DNA of 58,775 bases from Hyphomicrobiaceae bacterium (GTDB lineage Bacteria > Pseudomonadota > Alphaproteobacteria > Rhizobiales > Hyphomicrobiaceae). The stretch covers positions 1 through 58,775 of the forward strand of contig JANYHF010000123.1 in assembly GCA_025359185.1 (NCBI GenBank), given 5' to 3'. Under the pieces are notes generated by a model. That model did no database searches, was not told where the DNA came from, and saw only the letters and a program-made list of their open reading frames with translations. Of the stretch, positions 38,368 to 47,314 are shown one piece after another (position 1 is the stretch's first letter; every line of letters starts with the position of its first letter). The position numbers and the translations under genes were made by a program.

Positions 38368-39215
38368 GCCGCGAACCACTCAGCGTCAAAGGTCTTGCTG
38401 GTCTGGCGGCGGCGCATGATCTTTTTCTCATCGATCAGTTCGGTGTGCTGCATAATGGCCGCGCGCCATTTCCCGGTGCCGTCGAGGCCATGCAGCGCTT
38501 GGCCGCTGCGGGCAAAACGGCGATCATCCTGACCAATTCCGGTAAGCGCGCCGCGACCAACGCCAACCGGCTGGTGCAATTGGGATTTCCACGGAGCAGT
38601 TTTTGCCATGTCGTGAGCTCAGGCGAAGTCAACTGGCATGGCATCCGGGATGGGCACCTGGGGCCTGCCTTCCAACGTGACGCGCGCGTCTACGTCGTCG
38701 GTCTTTCCGGCGACAATTATGGCCTCGATGGGCTCAACCTGACGATGGTTGACGATCCGGCGGCGGCACAGTTCCTGTTGATCGTAGGCAGCGATGCGCC
38801 GCGCACAATCTTGGCGCAGTATCGCGAAATCCTGGCTCCGGCGGCTGCGGCGGGCGTCCCTGCGCTGTGTGCAAATCCTGACAAACTGATGCTTACGGCG
38901 CATGGCTTGCAGCCAGCCCCTGGCGCCATTGCGGACGTTTATGCGGAGCTTGGCGGCAAGGTCACCCACACCGGCAAGCCATACTCTGAGACCTACCGCT
39001 TTGCGCTGACATTGGCCCCCGGCATCGCTCCCGGCCGGGTCCTTGCCATCGGCGACAGCGTCGAACACGACATCGCCGGAGCAGCCCGCATGGGTCTGCA
39101 AACGGCATTGATCCGGAACGGCATTCTCGCAGGTCTCGACGAGGCGGCACTGGCGAAAGTGTACGCGCAGTTTCAGGCGTGGCCTGACTACAGGCTGGAG
39201 ACCCTTGCCTGGTAG
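38364..39215 (+). CDS. TIGR01459-type HAD class IIA hydrolase
   Basis: 283 residues. HAD motif I is LIDQFGVLHNG near residue 22, motif II ILTNSGK near 55, and motif III/IV GDSVEHDIAGA near 234. The family is NagD-like and almost confined to alphaproteobacteria. The second acidic residue of the standard DxD motif is phenylalanine here (DQF), a known feature of this subfamily, so phosphatase activity is uncertain. ATG 38364 overlaps the kinase stop. It probably acts in the same sugar pathway as the aldolase and kinase. It overlaps convergent PqiA by 28 bp. Confidence 0.87.
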   Translation: MSREPLSVKGLAGLAAAHDLFLIDQFGVLHNGRAPFPGAVEAMQRLAAAGKTAIILTNSGKRAATNANRLVQLGFPRSSFCHVVSSGEVNWHGIRDGHLGPAFQRDARVYVVGLSGDNYGLDGLNLTMVDDPAAAQFLLIVGSDAPRTILAQYREILAPAAAAGVPALCANPDKLMLTAHGLQPAPGAIADVYAELGGKVTHTGKPYSETYRFALTLAPGIAPGRVLAIGDSVEHDIAGAARMGLQTALIRNGILAGLDEAALAKVYAQFQAWPDYRLETLAW

Positions 39216-40423
39216 ACGAGTGGCCCGGCAGGCGCAGCAACAGTCAGCCGCTTCGGTTTGCGCGCCGTCAGCCCCGACTTGGCGAGGGCATAGGCCAGCA
39301 TGGTCAGAAACACCGAAGCCGCGTAGCAATAGATGCCCGGCAGCGCCGTCGCATCAGCCAGTGCGCTGGCGTTGACGTAGAACACCATCAGGGCCAGCAC
39401 CAACACGTCCATCATTGACCACTTGCCAAGGCTCTCCAGCCGGTCAATAGCGCGCTCGCGCATGGCCGGCCGGGGCGCCGAAATCGTCGATACAACGAGC
39501 AGATAGAACAGTTTGCAGGCCGGAATGACAATCGAGAACAGGCCGATCAAACCCGCAAGAAAATACTCCTTGTCCAGATAAAGAGCGTAGGTCGCCGACA
39601 GGATCGAGTGCTGATCGGTCCACAGATAAAGTTTGGTCAGCTGGATCGCGGGCAACGTGACGCCGAGCACCAGGGTCATGGCAGCGGCAAGGGTCAGCAA
39701 TCCAAGACAGAACCGGCGCAGATCGCTCGCGGGCGGCGCGGGATCGCTGAGTGCTGCTGCCGTCTCGCGCTTGGCCCGCACGGCAGCATCGCCGCCGCGC
39801 CGCGCCTCGCGCTTCAGCCAGCCATAGGCCAGCATGATGAGGATGACGGCCGCCGCAAACCAGCGCACGCCCGGCATACTGACGGCCTGGCTGATACCTT
39901 CGGCGCGCAGATAGACGATGGTCAACGACAGGATCAGCACGTCATGCATCGACCACTTGCCAAACCATTCCAACCGCTTCAGCCAGCCGTGGCGTTGACT
40001 GAGATGCTCCGGGGACAGCGACCCCAGCGCCAACAGATAGAGCAACTTGGCCGTCGGCATCAGCATCGAGAAGATGAGGACGATGGTGGCCAGAAACCAC
40101 TCGCCGTCATAAAACAGCGCCAGCACCGCCGTCGCCAACGAGTGTGTGTCCGAGAACACGAACAGCTGCGTCAGCTTGATGATCGGCTCAGTAATGCCGT
40201 GATAGAGGCAGACGGCCGCAGCGACGATCATCAGATTGAGAACGAAGCGGCGGTAGTCGATGGCGAGGCGCGGGGGCCGGATGGGCACCGCCTCAGTTAC
40301 TGGCGCAATGATTGGCAGTTTGACCGGCTTCACGGTCCGGAGTGTTGGCAGCTCCGGCTGCGGCAACAGGGCCGCGTCCGTCGCCCGCAGCAAGGCTTTC
40401 AGCGATCTGTCGGCAGCAGCCAT
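39188..40423 (-). CDS. pqiA: paraquat-inducible protein A with two PqiA domains
   Basis: 411 residues with two tandem PqiA units. Each has LT(Q/K)L(F/Y)x(F/W)xDxHS in a periplasmic loop, followed by helices and a (W/S)ML or IPACKLFYLL segment. The N-terminal 45 residues are polar. PqiA proteins are inner-membrane partners of the MCE protein PqiB in lipid traffic across the envelope, but no pqiB or other mce gene is nearby. The C-terminal tail is basic. It is convergent with the HAD gene and 33 bp downstream of grxD on the same strand. Confidence 0.9.
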   Translation of the reverse strand: MAAADRSLKALLRATDAALLPQPELPTLRTVKPVKLPIIAPVTEAVPIRPPRLAIDYRRFVLNLMIVAAAVCLYHGITEPIIKLTQLFVFSDTHSLATAVLALFYDGEWFLATIVLIFSMLMPTAKLLYLLALGSLSPEHLSQRHGWLKRLEWFGKWSMHDVLILSLTIVYLRAEGISQAVSMPGVRWFAAAVILIMLAYGWLKREARRGGDAAVRAKRETAAALSDPAPPASDLRRFCLGLLTLAAAMTLVLGVTLPAIQLTKLYLWTDQHSILSATYALYLDKEYFLAGLIGLFSIVIPACKLFYLLVVSTISAPRPAMRERAIDRLESLGKWSMMDVLVLALMVFYVNASALADATALPGIYCYAASVFLTMLAYALAKSGLTARKPKRLTVAAPAGPLVYQARVSSL

Positions 40424-40456
40424 GCCGTCTCCCGCACCTTCACGCCCGCCGGCTCA

Positions 40457-40804
40457 TCAGGCGTGATGATGAACGTGCTTGATGCCTTTTTCGTGAATCA
40501 GCTCTTCCAGTTCGCCCGACTGGAACATTTCCGTAATGATATCGCAGCCGCCGACAAACTCGCCCTTGACGTAGAGCTGCGGAATGGTCGGCCAGTTGGT
40601 GAAGGCCTTGATGCCATCGCGTATGCTGGCGTCGTCGAGCACATTCACGTCCTTGAAGTCGATGCCCATCTGCGTGAGGATTTGCGTCACGCGGCCGGAA
40701 AAGCCGCATTGCGGCGTCTGTTTGTTGCCTTTCATGAACAGCACGACGTCATTGCCTGCGACAGTCTTGCGAATGAAATCCTGCACGTTCTGTTGATCGC
40801 TCAT
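40457..40804 (-). CDS. grxD: monothiol glutaredoxin, Grx4 family
   Basis: 115 residues with the monothiol CGFS motif at 33-36, preceded by the glutathione-binding K25 (MKGN) and followed by the WPTIPQLYVKGEFVGGCDI segment. It binds a [2Fe-2S] cluster with glutathione and cooperates with BolA in iron-sulfur delivery. bolA lies 96 bp upstream on the same strand, so the classical pair is conserved here. The C-terminal tail is histidine-rich (HVHHHA), an odd feature that could bind metal. Confidence 0.96.
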   Translation of the reverse strand: MSDQQNVQDFIRKTVAGNDVVLFMKGNKQTPQCGFSGRVTQILTQMGIDFKDVNVLDDASIRDGIKAFTNWPTIPQLYVKGEFVGGCDIITEMFQSGELEELIHEKGIKHVHHHA

Positions 40805-40900
40805 GTTCAGCTCCTAAGGACCGGGGGCATAGCCCGGTTCGTTTGATGAGAGACAAGATTATACGACTAAATAGCGGCTGAGGAGAAGGGTTCCTGTGGT

Positions 40901-41134
40901 CTACTTCGGCACCTGTGTGGTGAGCGCGAGCGCGTGCAGCTCGCCGCCCATCCGTCCGCCAAGCGCATCATAAACCATCTGATGCTGCGCCACCCGTGAC
41001 TTGCCGCCGAACGCCGCCGCAACGACTGTCGCAGCATAGTGATTGCCGTCACCCGCGAGGTCGGTGATGGTAACCTCGGCACCGGGCAAGCCGGTTTTGA
41101 TCAGGCGCTCGATATCGGCGGCATTCATGGCCAT
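40901..41134 (-). CDS. bolA: BolA family transcriptional/iron-sulfur protein
   Basis: 77 residues of a BolA-type protein: N-terminal IERLIKTGLPGAEV, the conserved H32 and H51 (VAQHQMVYDAL) and C-terminal HALALTTQVP. BolA proteins bind a shared [2Fe-2S] cluster with Grx4-type glutaredoxins, and grxD follows. The ATG at 41134 is chosen because the motif for helix 1 starts a few residues later. Confidence 0.93.
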   Translation of the reverse strand: MAMNAADIERLIKTGLPGAEVTITDLAGDGNHYAATVVAAAFGGKSRVAQHQMVYDALGGRMGGELHALALTTQVPK

Positions 41135-41229
41135 GGCGGGGCTCCTCTAAGCCGAGATATAGTCTTGCCGGGCGATGGCGGCAACTGCGGCTGACTAAGA
41201 CGCTGGGCAGCATTTGTGGAGGACATAAC

Positions 41230-41433
41230 ATGGCTGCAACAGTCACCGTCGCGCTGGTGCAGAACAACGCCAGCGGCGAGCACAGCGCCAACATCAGCGG
41301 CGAGGGGGCGGGGATCGTTATGGCGACACTCGATCTGGCCGGCGTCGCGAGCGCGCGCGGGCGCATTCCCGCATTGCAGCGCGACCGGCCCTTCAAGCTG
41401 CCCTCACAAATGGCAAAGGCCGCCGAAGAGTGA
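41230..41433 (+). CDS. 67-residue protein of unknown function
   Basis: A small soluble protein (TVTVALVQNNASGEH start, basic C-terminus). The strong ribosome site GGAGG eight bases before ATG 41230, and a stop codon embedded in the start of the next gene (GTGA), support translation. I do not recognise a family. The sequence has a valine/alanine-rich strand-like start and no membrane segment. It is divergent from bolA. Confidence 0.6.
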   Translation: MAATVTVALVQNNASGEHSANISGEGAGIVMATLDLAGVASARGRIPALQRDRPFKLPSQMAKAAEE

Positions 41434-41837
41434 GCGGCGAGACCAGCCTTAAAGTTCTGCTCGGGTCGATGCGGCCAGACCTGGTGCCGGGCGTGTTCGT
41501 GTTTGTGACGCTGGCCGCCGGCATCCCGGCTCCGTTGGGAATCGATCCGGTCATGAGCTTTCGTGGGCGCGAAGGGCGCACGCTGATTGTTGCCGAACAC
41601 GAGGCCAGCGCCGCCGGGCTGCCCGCCACATTCCGCTGCCGGATGATCACACTGAACATTCATTCGGCGCTGGAGGCGGTGGGGTTTCTGGCGGCGATCC
41701 TCCCGGCGCTGGCGGCTGCCGGTATGGGTGTCAATCCGGTCTCCGCGTTCTATCACGATCACCTGTTCGTGCCGGTGGACCGGGCGGATGATGCGATGGC
41801 CATCCTGGAACAGATAGCGGACCAGCACCGCAGGTGA
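41430..41837 (+). CDS. ACT-domain protein of the DUF2241 type
   Basis: 135 residues. It resembles small ACT-domain proteins: LKVLLGSMRPDLVPGVFVFVTL, the RCRMITLNIHSALEAVGFLAAIL segment and VSAFYHDHLFVPVDRA. Members are thought to bind amino acids or act as small ligand sensors. The start is GTG 41430, which overlaps the stop of the 67-residue gene by four bases. Convergent sixA ends 24 bp away. Confidence 0.85.
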   Translation: MSGETSLKVLLGSMRPDLVPGVFVFVTLAAGIPAPLGIDPVMSFRGREGRTLIVAEHEASAAGLPATFRCRMITLNIHSALEAVGFLAAILPALAAAGMGVNPVSAFYHDHLFVPVDRADDAMAILEQIADQHRR

Positions 41838-41861
41838 ATAACCCACAGGCCCATCGTGCAA

Positions 41862-42398
41862 CTAACCCAGATCATCCGGTGTCGTGAAGGATACCAACGT
41901 ACCCGTGCCCGCAACAACATCCGTCCACGCCGCAACATTGAAGCTGATGACCACGAGACCGCCGGTCGGCAGGCCACGGCCCAGCGCGGCGATGCGATCC
42001 GTTGGCCCCTCGGCGATCAGGTCAAGCGCAAGCGCGTGCAGCCCCGGATTGTGGCCGATCATCAACACATGCCTGTCGCCCGATGCAACGGTGTGCAAGT
42101 GTTTCAATAAAATGAGCGGGGTGGCGAGATAGAGTTCGGCCAGGTGCTGGACGATTGGCTGGCCCGTGAGTTGCGGCAGCAGAAGCTCCAGCGTCTCGCG
42201 TGTGCGTACCGCACCCGAGCACAAGATGCGCGCCGGAGCGATGCCCGCACCCGTCATCCAAACGCCCATATCAACTGCGTTCCTCCGCCCACGGTCGGTC
42301 AGGCGGCGGTCGCTATCCATACTGTCGGCGTCGCCCCGGCCCGCTTTGGCATGGCGCAGGATCGACAGGGTGAAAGTTTGCATCACAGGCTTGGCCAT
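41862..42398 (-). CDS. sixA: SixA-type phosphohistidine phosphatase
   Basis: 178 residues. The catalytic histidine-phosphatase motif RHA is at 15-17 (ILRHAKAG), the conserved RTRET at 65-69 and second histidine MIGHNPG (H116). SixA proteins dephosphorylate phosphohistidine on HPt or PTS proteins. The ATG at 42398 overlaps the trpE stop by a base (TGATG), so it is co-translated with trpE, although the two have no obvious pathway link. Confidence 0.88.
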   Translation of the reverse strand: MAKPVMQTFTLSILRHAKAGRGDADSMDSDRRLTDRGRRNAVDMGVWMTGAGIAPARILCSGAVRTRETLELLLPQLTGQPIVQHLAELYLATPLILLKHLHTVASGDRHVLMIGHNPGLHALALDLIAEGPTDRIAALGRGLPTGGLVVISFNVAAWTDVVAGTGTLVSFTTPDDLG

Positions 42399-43948
42399 CA
42401 GCGTCTCCTACGGCCGGATTTGGCGAACCGCACGGCTTCCTCGGCGGCGCGAAAGAGCGCCTCGGCCTTGTTGCGGCACTCGGCCAATTCCATGTCGGGC
42501 GCGCTGTCCATGACGATTCCTGCCCCTGCCTGCACATGCATGACACCGTCTTTCACAAGAGCGGTCCGCAGCACAATACACGTATCCATCTGTCCGTTGG
42601 CGGAGAAATACCCGACGCAGCCGCCATAGGGCCCACGCTTGTCTTTTTCCAATTCGTCGATGATCTGCATCGCCCGCACTTTCGGTGCGCCTGATACGGT
42701 GCCTGCCGGAAAGCCCGCCATCAGCGCATCGATATAGTCGTGGCCCGGGTCAAGCGCGCCCGTCACGTTGGAGACGATATGCATGACGTGGCTGTAGTGC
42801 TCCAGGAAGAATTTGTCCGTCACTTTCACTGTGCCGATTTCGGCAACGCGGCCGACATCGTTGCGGCCAAGATCGAGCAGCATCAGATGCTCGGCAAGTT
42901 CCTTTTCGTCAGACAGCAGCTCAGCGGCGAGGTCATTGTCCTCCTCGGGCGTCTTGCCGCGCGGGCGGGTGCCGGCGATCGGGCGGATCGTCACTTCGTT
43001 GTCGCGCACGCGCACCAGGATTTCCGGCGACGAGCCGACTAGTGAAAAGCTGCCGAAATCGAGATGGAACAGGAACGGCGAGGGGTTGGTGCGGCGCAAC
43101 GCCCGGTACAGCGAAATCGATGGCAGGTCGAACGGCATCGAGAAGCGCTGCGAGAGCACAACCTGGAAAATGTCGCCGGCGGCCACATACTCCTTGGCAG
43201 TGCGCACCATGGCGACGTATTCGGCGCTGGTGGTGTTACCGCTGGGCTGGCGGCCAGCCTCGGGCAAGGTCTCTTCACTGGCGGGCGATTGCGGCAATGG
43301 GCCTTCCAGCGCCAGCACCACGTTCTTGAGGCGCTGCACGGCGCCTGCGTGGGCGGCGTCCGCTGTCATGCCCTTCACAGGACGCACAGGCGTCACGACG
43401 GTCAATTCGTCCTTCACCGCATCAAAGATGACCATAATGGTGGGGCGCACCAGAATGCTATCGGGCACGCCATAGGGATCGGGCTTGTCAGACGGCAGCG
43501 TTTCCACCAGCCGCACGGTGTCGTAGCCCATATAGCCAAACACCCCCGCAGCCATCGGCGGCAGGGTCGCAGGCAGCTCGATGGCGGATTCGGCCAGCAG
43601 CGTGCGCAGCGCCTTCAATGTGCCGCCCGTCATGGGCTTGAAAGCATCGGCATCGTGAGCGGGCGTGCGGTTGATCTCGGCCTTGTCACCAAAGGCGCGC
43701 CAGACCATATCGGGTTCAAAGCCGATCACCGAATAGCGGCCGCGCACGGCACCGCCTTCAACCGATTCGAGCAGGAAGCTCATTGGCTTTTCGCGCGCCA
43801 GTTTCAGTGCCGCCGACACTGGCGTTTCCAGATCGGCAACCAGCCGCGTCCAGACAACCTGCGGCGTGCCCGCCGCATAGGCGCGCGAAAACGCTGCCGC
43901 TTCGGGCAGCACAACAATGGCCGTATCAATCAGGATCGGGCGGCTCAT
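42398..43948 (-). CDS. trpE: anthranilate synthase component I
   Basis: 516 residues. It converts chorismate and ammonia to anthranilate in tryptophan synthesis. The C-terminal chorismate-binding domain has IRPIAGTRPRGKTPEEDN, LLDLGRNDVGRV, FPAGTVSGAPKVRAMQ and IVMDSAPDMELAECRNKA. The N-terminal part has the LLESVEGG start of the feedback site. The partner trpG is not adjacent; sixA takes its place. Upstream ppiD and divergent tpiA form the usual alphaproteobacterial neighbourhood. A gap of only 44 bp separates it from ppiD, and no attenuator-like leader is seen. Confidence 0.97.
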   Translation of the reverse strand: MSRPILIDTAIVVLPEAAAFSRAYAAGTPQVVWTRLVADLETPVSAALKLAREKPMSFLLESVEGGAVRGRYSVIGFEPDMVWRAFGDKAEINRTPAHDADAFKPMTGGTLKALRTLLAESAIELPATLPPMAAGVFGYMGYDTVRLVETLPSDKPDPYGVPDSILVRPTIMVIFDAVKDELTVVTPVRPVKGMTADAAHAGAVQRLKNVVLALEGPLPQSPASEETLPEAGRQPSGNTTSAEYVAMVRTAKEYVAAGDIFQVVLSQRFSMPFDLPSISLYRALRRTNPSPFLFHLDFGSFSLVGSSPEILVRVRDNEVTIRPIAGTRPRGKTPEEDNDLAAELLSDEKELAEHLMLLDLGRNDVGRVAEIGTVKVTDKFFLEHYSHVMHIVSNVTGALDPGHDYIDALMAGFPAGTVSGAPKVRAMQIIDELEKDKRGPYGGCVGYFSANGQMDTCIVLRTALVKDGVMHVQAGAGIVMDSAPDMELAECRNKAEALFRAAEEAVRFAKSGRRRR

Positions 43949-43992
43949 GGCACTGAAATGGTAAACATCTAACGTACTTACTTTGCTTCGGC

Positions 43993-45915
43993 CTACTGAT
44001 CGGAGGGCTCGGAGCCGCCGGGACCGCTCATCTGCTTGAGTTGCGCATCATCGATCCGCATTCCGATGGATTGTTCTATGGCGGCCAGATACTCGCTCTC
44101 GAAGGCGCCGCCCAGGCGTTGCGCCAGTGTCGCCAGAACATCCTTCTTGCGCGCCTCGTCGAGCGGGGCCGCAGCCTTGATGTCCTTGACGCGGAAAATC
44201 ACGCGCGACGTGCCATCGACGCCGCCGATGTTGGCCGCCGACATTTTGGGCAGCGCAAACGACAGCTGCACGGCCGCCGGTGGCAGGTCGGCCGGCGGCG
44301 GCGCGCGGCGTTTCAGGCCAGCTGCCGTTTTCACGTCCCCTCCCGCTTCTTTGGCAAGTTTGGCGAAATCCTCGCCCTTGTTGGCGCGGTCCGAGAGCTC
44401 GCCCGCGAGCTTGGTCAGCGCCGTCGCCGATACAATCTCCTCAAAGCCCTTCTCGACGTCCGCCTTCACTTCATCCTGGGTCTTCTGGCGTGAGGGCTTC
44501 ACCTCTGTCACTTCGACCCAGGCCCAGCCGTCTTTGCCAAGGTCCGTGGGTTCGGTTTCGACGCCCACATCGCTCTGGAAGGCGAGTTTCAAAAGCGCCG
44601 GCAGAGCGGGTAACGTGGTCGCGGCCGCCTTGCCATCGGTTCCAAAGCCCTTGGCGTCTGTAGTGCTCAGCACCGTATATTTGAAAGGGAATTTCCCCGG
44701 CATATCCTTGAGCAGCGTGCCGCCGCCGCGCGCATCTTCAATCTTGCCGCGGATATCGATCAGCTGCCGCAGAGCGGCTGCGCGCAGGGGCGCTTTCTTC
44801 TCTTCCAAGAGCTTATCTTTGACCTGGGTTTTGACCTCATCGAGAGTTTTAATGACGGCGGGAACGATCTCGGTCACGCGCACCAGGGCCGTCGCCAACG
44901 CGCCGTCGATGGGAACACTGACAGTGTCCTTGGCCAGCTTGAACGCCGCTTCCGCCGTGACCTTGTCCAACAGCTCAGCCTTGGCAACCACGCCACGATC
45001 AACATCCTTGTCGGCCAAACCAGAGTCCTTCGAGACGGCCATGAAGTCCTTGCCGGACTTCAGTGATGCATAGGCCTTATCGGCCGCCACCTTGTCCTGG
45101 AAGGTCATGATTTGGACATGGCGCTTTTCGGGCGTCCCGTAGGTGTCCTTGGTCTTTTCGTACGCCGCCTTGATGTCGTCATCGCTGAGCGTAACCTTTT
45201 CCATCAGGTCATCGGGTGACGCATGAAGAACGCCGACCGAGCGGTATTCTGGCGCGCGGTACTGGTCCTTGTGGGCGTCGTAGAACTCTTTGAGCTTGGC
45301 GTCCTCGGCTTTGGCGGGCGCTGGCAATTTGCTGGCGGGCAGCACGAAATAGTCGATGCTGCGCTCTTCGCCTTGATACTGATTGAGGGCGTCGGCGAGG
45401 GCCACCGGCGCGGGCGCACTGGCGGTAACACTGGCCAGCAACTGCTCACGCACGGTGTCGCGGCTCAGCATCGCAATGTAACTTGCCTCGGTCATGCCAG
45501 TGTTGCGCAACACATCCTGGAACGCGCCCTTGTCGAAGCTGCCATCGGCGCCTTGCAAGTTTTTCTGGCTCGCAAGGTGATCGAGAAGTGCCTGATCACT
45601 GATGCCGAGATTGAGTTTGCGGGCATGGGCATCGACCAGCAGTCCAGAGAGCACTTGCCGGTCCAGCCCGAGCTTGTGCGCGGTCTGGGGATCAATCTGC
45701 TGATGCAACTGGGCTTGCAGTCGCCTCAACTCCAGCGCGAACATCTGCCTGTACTGCTCTGTCGTGACCCTTTGGCCGCCGATTTCAGCCAACGGATGAG
45801 CACCCGTCCCGCTATCGAGATACCGGACGCCGAAGCTGACGAAGCTGAGGACCAACAGGCCCATGAGGAGTTTGGCCAGCCAGCTGTTGGCGCCTTGGCG
45901 CAGACTTTCGAGCAT
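43993..45915 (-). CDS. ppiD: SurA/PpiD-type periplasmic peptidyl-prolyl isomerase chaperone
   Basis: 640 residues. A single transmembrane helix (about 14-35) anchors it in the inner membrane. A SurA_N-like chaperone segment (about 40-200, NQYQGEERSIDYFVLP near its end) and a parvulin-like region (about 260-360, KRHVQIMTFQDKVAADKAYASLKSGKDF) follow, then a C-terminal domain. It helps fold exported proteins leaving the Sec channel. The start is ATG 45915. A TTG at 45936 would add seven residues and is less likely. It heads the ppiD-trpE-sixA run, divergent from tpiA. Confidence 0.93.
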   Translation of the reverse strand: MLESLRQGANSWLAKLLMGLLVLSFVSFGVRYLDSGTGAHPLAEIGGQRVTTEQYRQMFALELRRLQAQLHQQIDPQTAHKLGLDRQVLSGLLVDAHARKLNLGISDQALLDHLASQKNLQGADGSFDKGAFQDVLRNTGMTEASYIAMLSRDTVREQLLASVTASAPAPVALADALNQYQGEERSIDYFVLPASKLPAPAKAEDAKLKEFYDAHKDQYRAPEYRSVGVLHASPDDLMEKVTLSDDDIKAAYEKTKDTYGTPEKRHVQIMTFQDKVAADKAYASLKSGKDFMAVSKDSGLADKDVDRGVVAKAELLDKVTAEAAFKLAKDTVSVPIDGALATALVRVTEIVPAVIKTLDEVKTQVKDKLLEEKKAPLRAAALRQLIDIRGKIEDARGGGTLLKDMPGKFPFKYTVLSTTDAKGFGTDGKAAATTLPALPALLKLAFQSDVGVETEPTDLGKDGWAWVEVTEVKPSRQKTQDEVKADVEKGFEEIVSATALTKLAGELSDRANKGEDFAKLAKEAGGDVKTAAGLKRRAPPPADLPPAAVQLSFALPKMSAANIGGVDGTSRVIFRVKDIKAAAPLDEARKKDVLATLAQRLGGAFESEYLAAIEQSIGMRIDDAQLKQMSGPGGSEPSDQ

Positions 45916-46069
45916 CTGTTGTTGGTTCCTTCGCAATCGCGTATGAGCGACGCGTTATATGAATGTCTTGGCGCGCAAAACCGCGGACCGTTGAGGCCGT
46001 TATAGAAAGAGCGCCCTTGGCGGGCAAGGCGTTCGATGGGGCTCAAGGTACAACGGGGTGAGGAATTTC

Positions 46070-46819
46070 ATGCGTCCACTGGTTGCAGGCAATTGGAAGA
46101 TGAACGGGCTGACGGCGCAATTGGCCGAAGCGATGATGTTAGCGGATGGGCTGGCAGCGGGTACGCCGCCGGTTTGCGACGTGATGCTGTGCCCGCCGTT
46201 TCCGCTGATTTCGGCGCTGGTCCACGTTGTGAAGGGCCGCAGTATTCTAGTTGGCGCGCAAGATTGTCACGCCAAGGCCAGCGGTGCCCAGACCGGCGAT
46301 GTTTCGGCCGAGATGCTGGCGGACATTGGCGCATCGGCTGTTATCGTCGGCCATTCCGAGCGCCGGGCAGACCACGGTGAGCGCGATAGCGACGTGAAGG
46401 CGAAGGCCGAGGCGGCGCTGCGGGCGGGGTTAACCGCCATCGTGTGCATTGGCGAAACCGCCGGGCAGCGCGCGGCGGGGTTGACGTTGGAAGTAACCGG
46501 CAGGCAGCTGGCGGGGTCGTTGCCCAAGGGTGCGACAGCGGCCAACACGGTCATTGCGTATGAGCCGGTCTGGGCCATCGGCACCGGGCTGACGGCCAGC
46601 ACCGCCGATGTGGCCGAAGTGCACGCATTCCTGCGCCGCCGCCTGAGCGAATTGTCGCCAGGCAACAGCGACAAGCTGCGCATTCTGTATGGCGGCTCAG
46701 TCAAGCCCGCCAATGCCAAGGAATTGATGGCCGTGCCGCATGTCAATGGCGCGCTCGTCGGCGGGGCCAGTCTCAAGGCTGCCGACTTTCTAGGTATTCT
46801 CCTAGGGTACCGGATTTAG
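46070..46819 (+). CDS. tpiA: triosephosphate isomerase
   Basis: 249 residues with all expected features: N-terminal AGNWKMNG with K10, the electrophilic H in VGHSERR, the catalytic E in [11 protein letters not shown], and the phosphate loop [10 protein letters not shown]. It interconverts glyceraldehyde 3-phosphate and dihydroxyacetone phosphate. ATG 46070 with GAGGA five bases upstream is chosen over GTG 46058. It is divergent from ppiD. secG, its usual downstream neighbour, is not present here. Confidence 0.97.
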   Translation: MRPLVAGNWKMNGLTAQLAEAMMLADGLAAGTPPVCDVMLCPPFPLISALVHVVKGRSILVGAQDCHAKASGAQTGDVSAEMLADIGASAVIVGHSERRADHGERDSDVKAKAEAALRAGLTAIVCIGETAGQRAAGLTLEVTGRQLAGSLPKGATAANTVIAYEPVWAIGTGLTASTADVAEVHAFLRRRLSELSPGNSDKLRILYGGSVKPANAKELMAVPHVNGALVGGASLKAADFLGILLGYRI

Positions 46820-46921
46820 CGGCGAGGGCGGCGGCAAATTGGCGCTGGCTTGCGCCGTGTCTTTGCGCCGTGCAATGCAAGTGGACTGCGTTGACATAGG
46901 CCAATTGGCAGGGGTTGTGAC

Positions 46922-47314
46922 GTGCGTAGCCTGATTTTCACGGGTGGACTGGGTTTGATGGCCGTGCTGCTGGCCGGCCCGCAAATGGTGCTCGCGCGCC
47001 CACTGGACGACACGTCCTGCGGGCAGCTAGACCGGGAGCGCCAATCCCTGGAGGACGCCGGTGTTTTGATCGATTTGCGGCTAAATCAGTCTGAAATCAA
47101 GGCGTTAGCTCCAGAACGGTTGAAGCGCACCAGCCGCTATGTCGAGGTCTCGGCCCAGGTGCTGTTTCGCTGTCAGAGCGTTTTGAGTTCGACCCCATTG
47201 AGCGATCCGCAGGTGATCGCGCCAGCCCGCCAGCCAACGGCTCCAGCTGTCGCCAAGACCGCAGCCACCGACACCGGCAAAGCCAAACTGGCCGCTCCCA
47301 AAAAGAAGCCGTAG
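46922..47314 (+). CDS. small exported protein of unknown function
   Basis: 130 residues with a signal peptide (about 1-25, ending MVLARP). The mature part has two cysteines (residues 33 and 84), a helical central region and a proline/alanine/lysine-rich tail. No family is recognised. The GTG start at 46922 has AGGGG upstream. It lies between tpiA and the luxR gene on the same strand, 102 bp after tpiA. Confidence 0.65.
   Translation: MRSLIFTGGLGLMAVLLAGPQMVLARPLDDTSCGQLDRERQSLEDAGVLIDLRLNQSEIKALAPERLKRTSRYVEVSAQVLFRCQSVLSSTPLSDPQVIAPARQPTAPAVAKTAATDTGKAKLAAPKKKP

Noticed and set aside
39608-40846. A 412-codon plus-strand frame across pqiA and grxD
   Set aside because: It is antisense to two recognised genes and rich in Arg, Gln and His, typical of a shadow frame.
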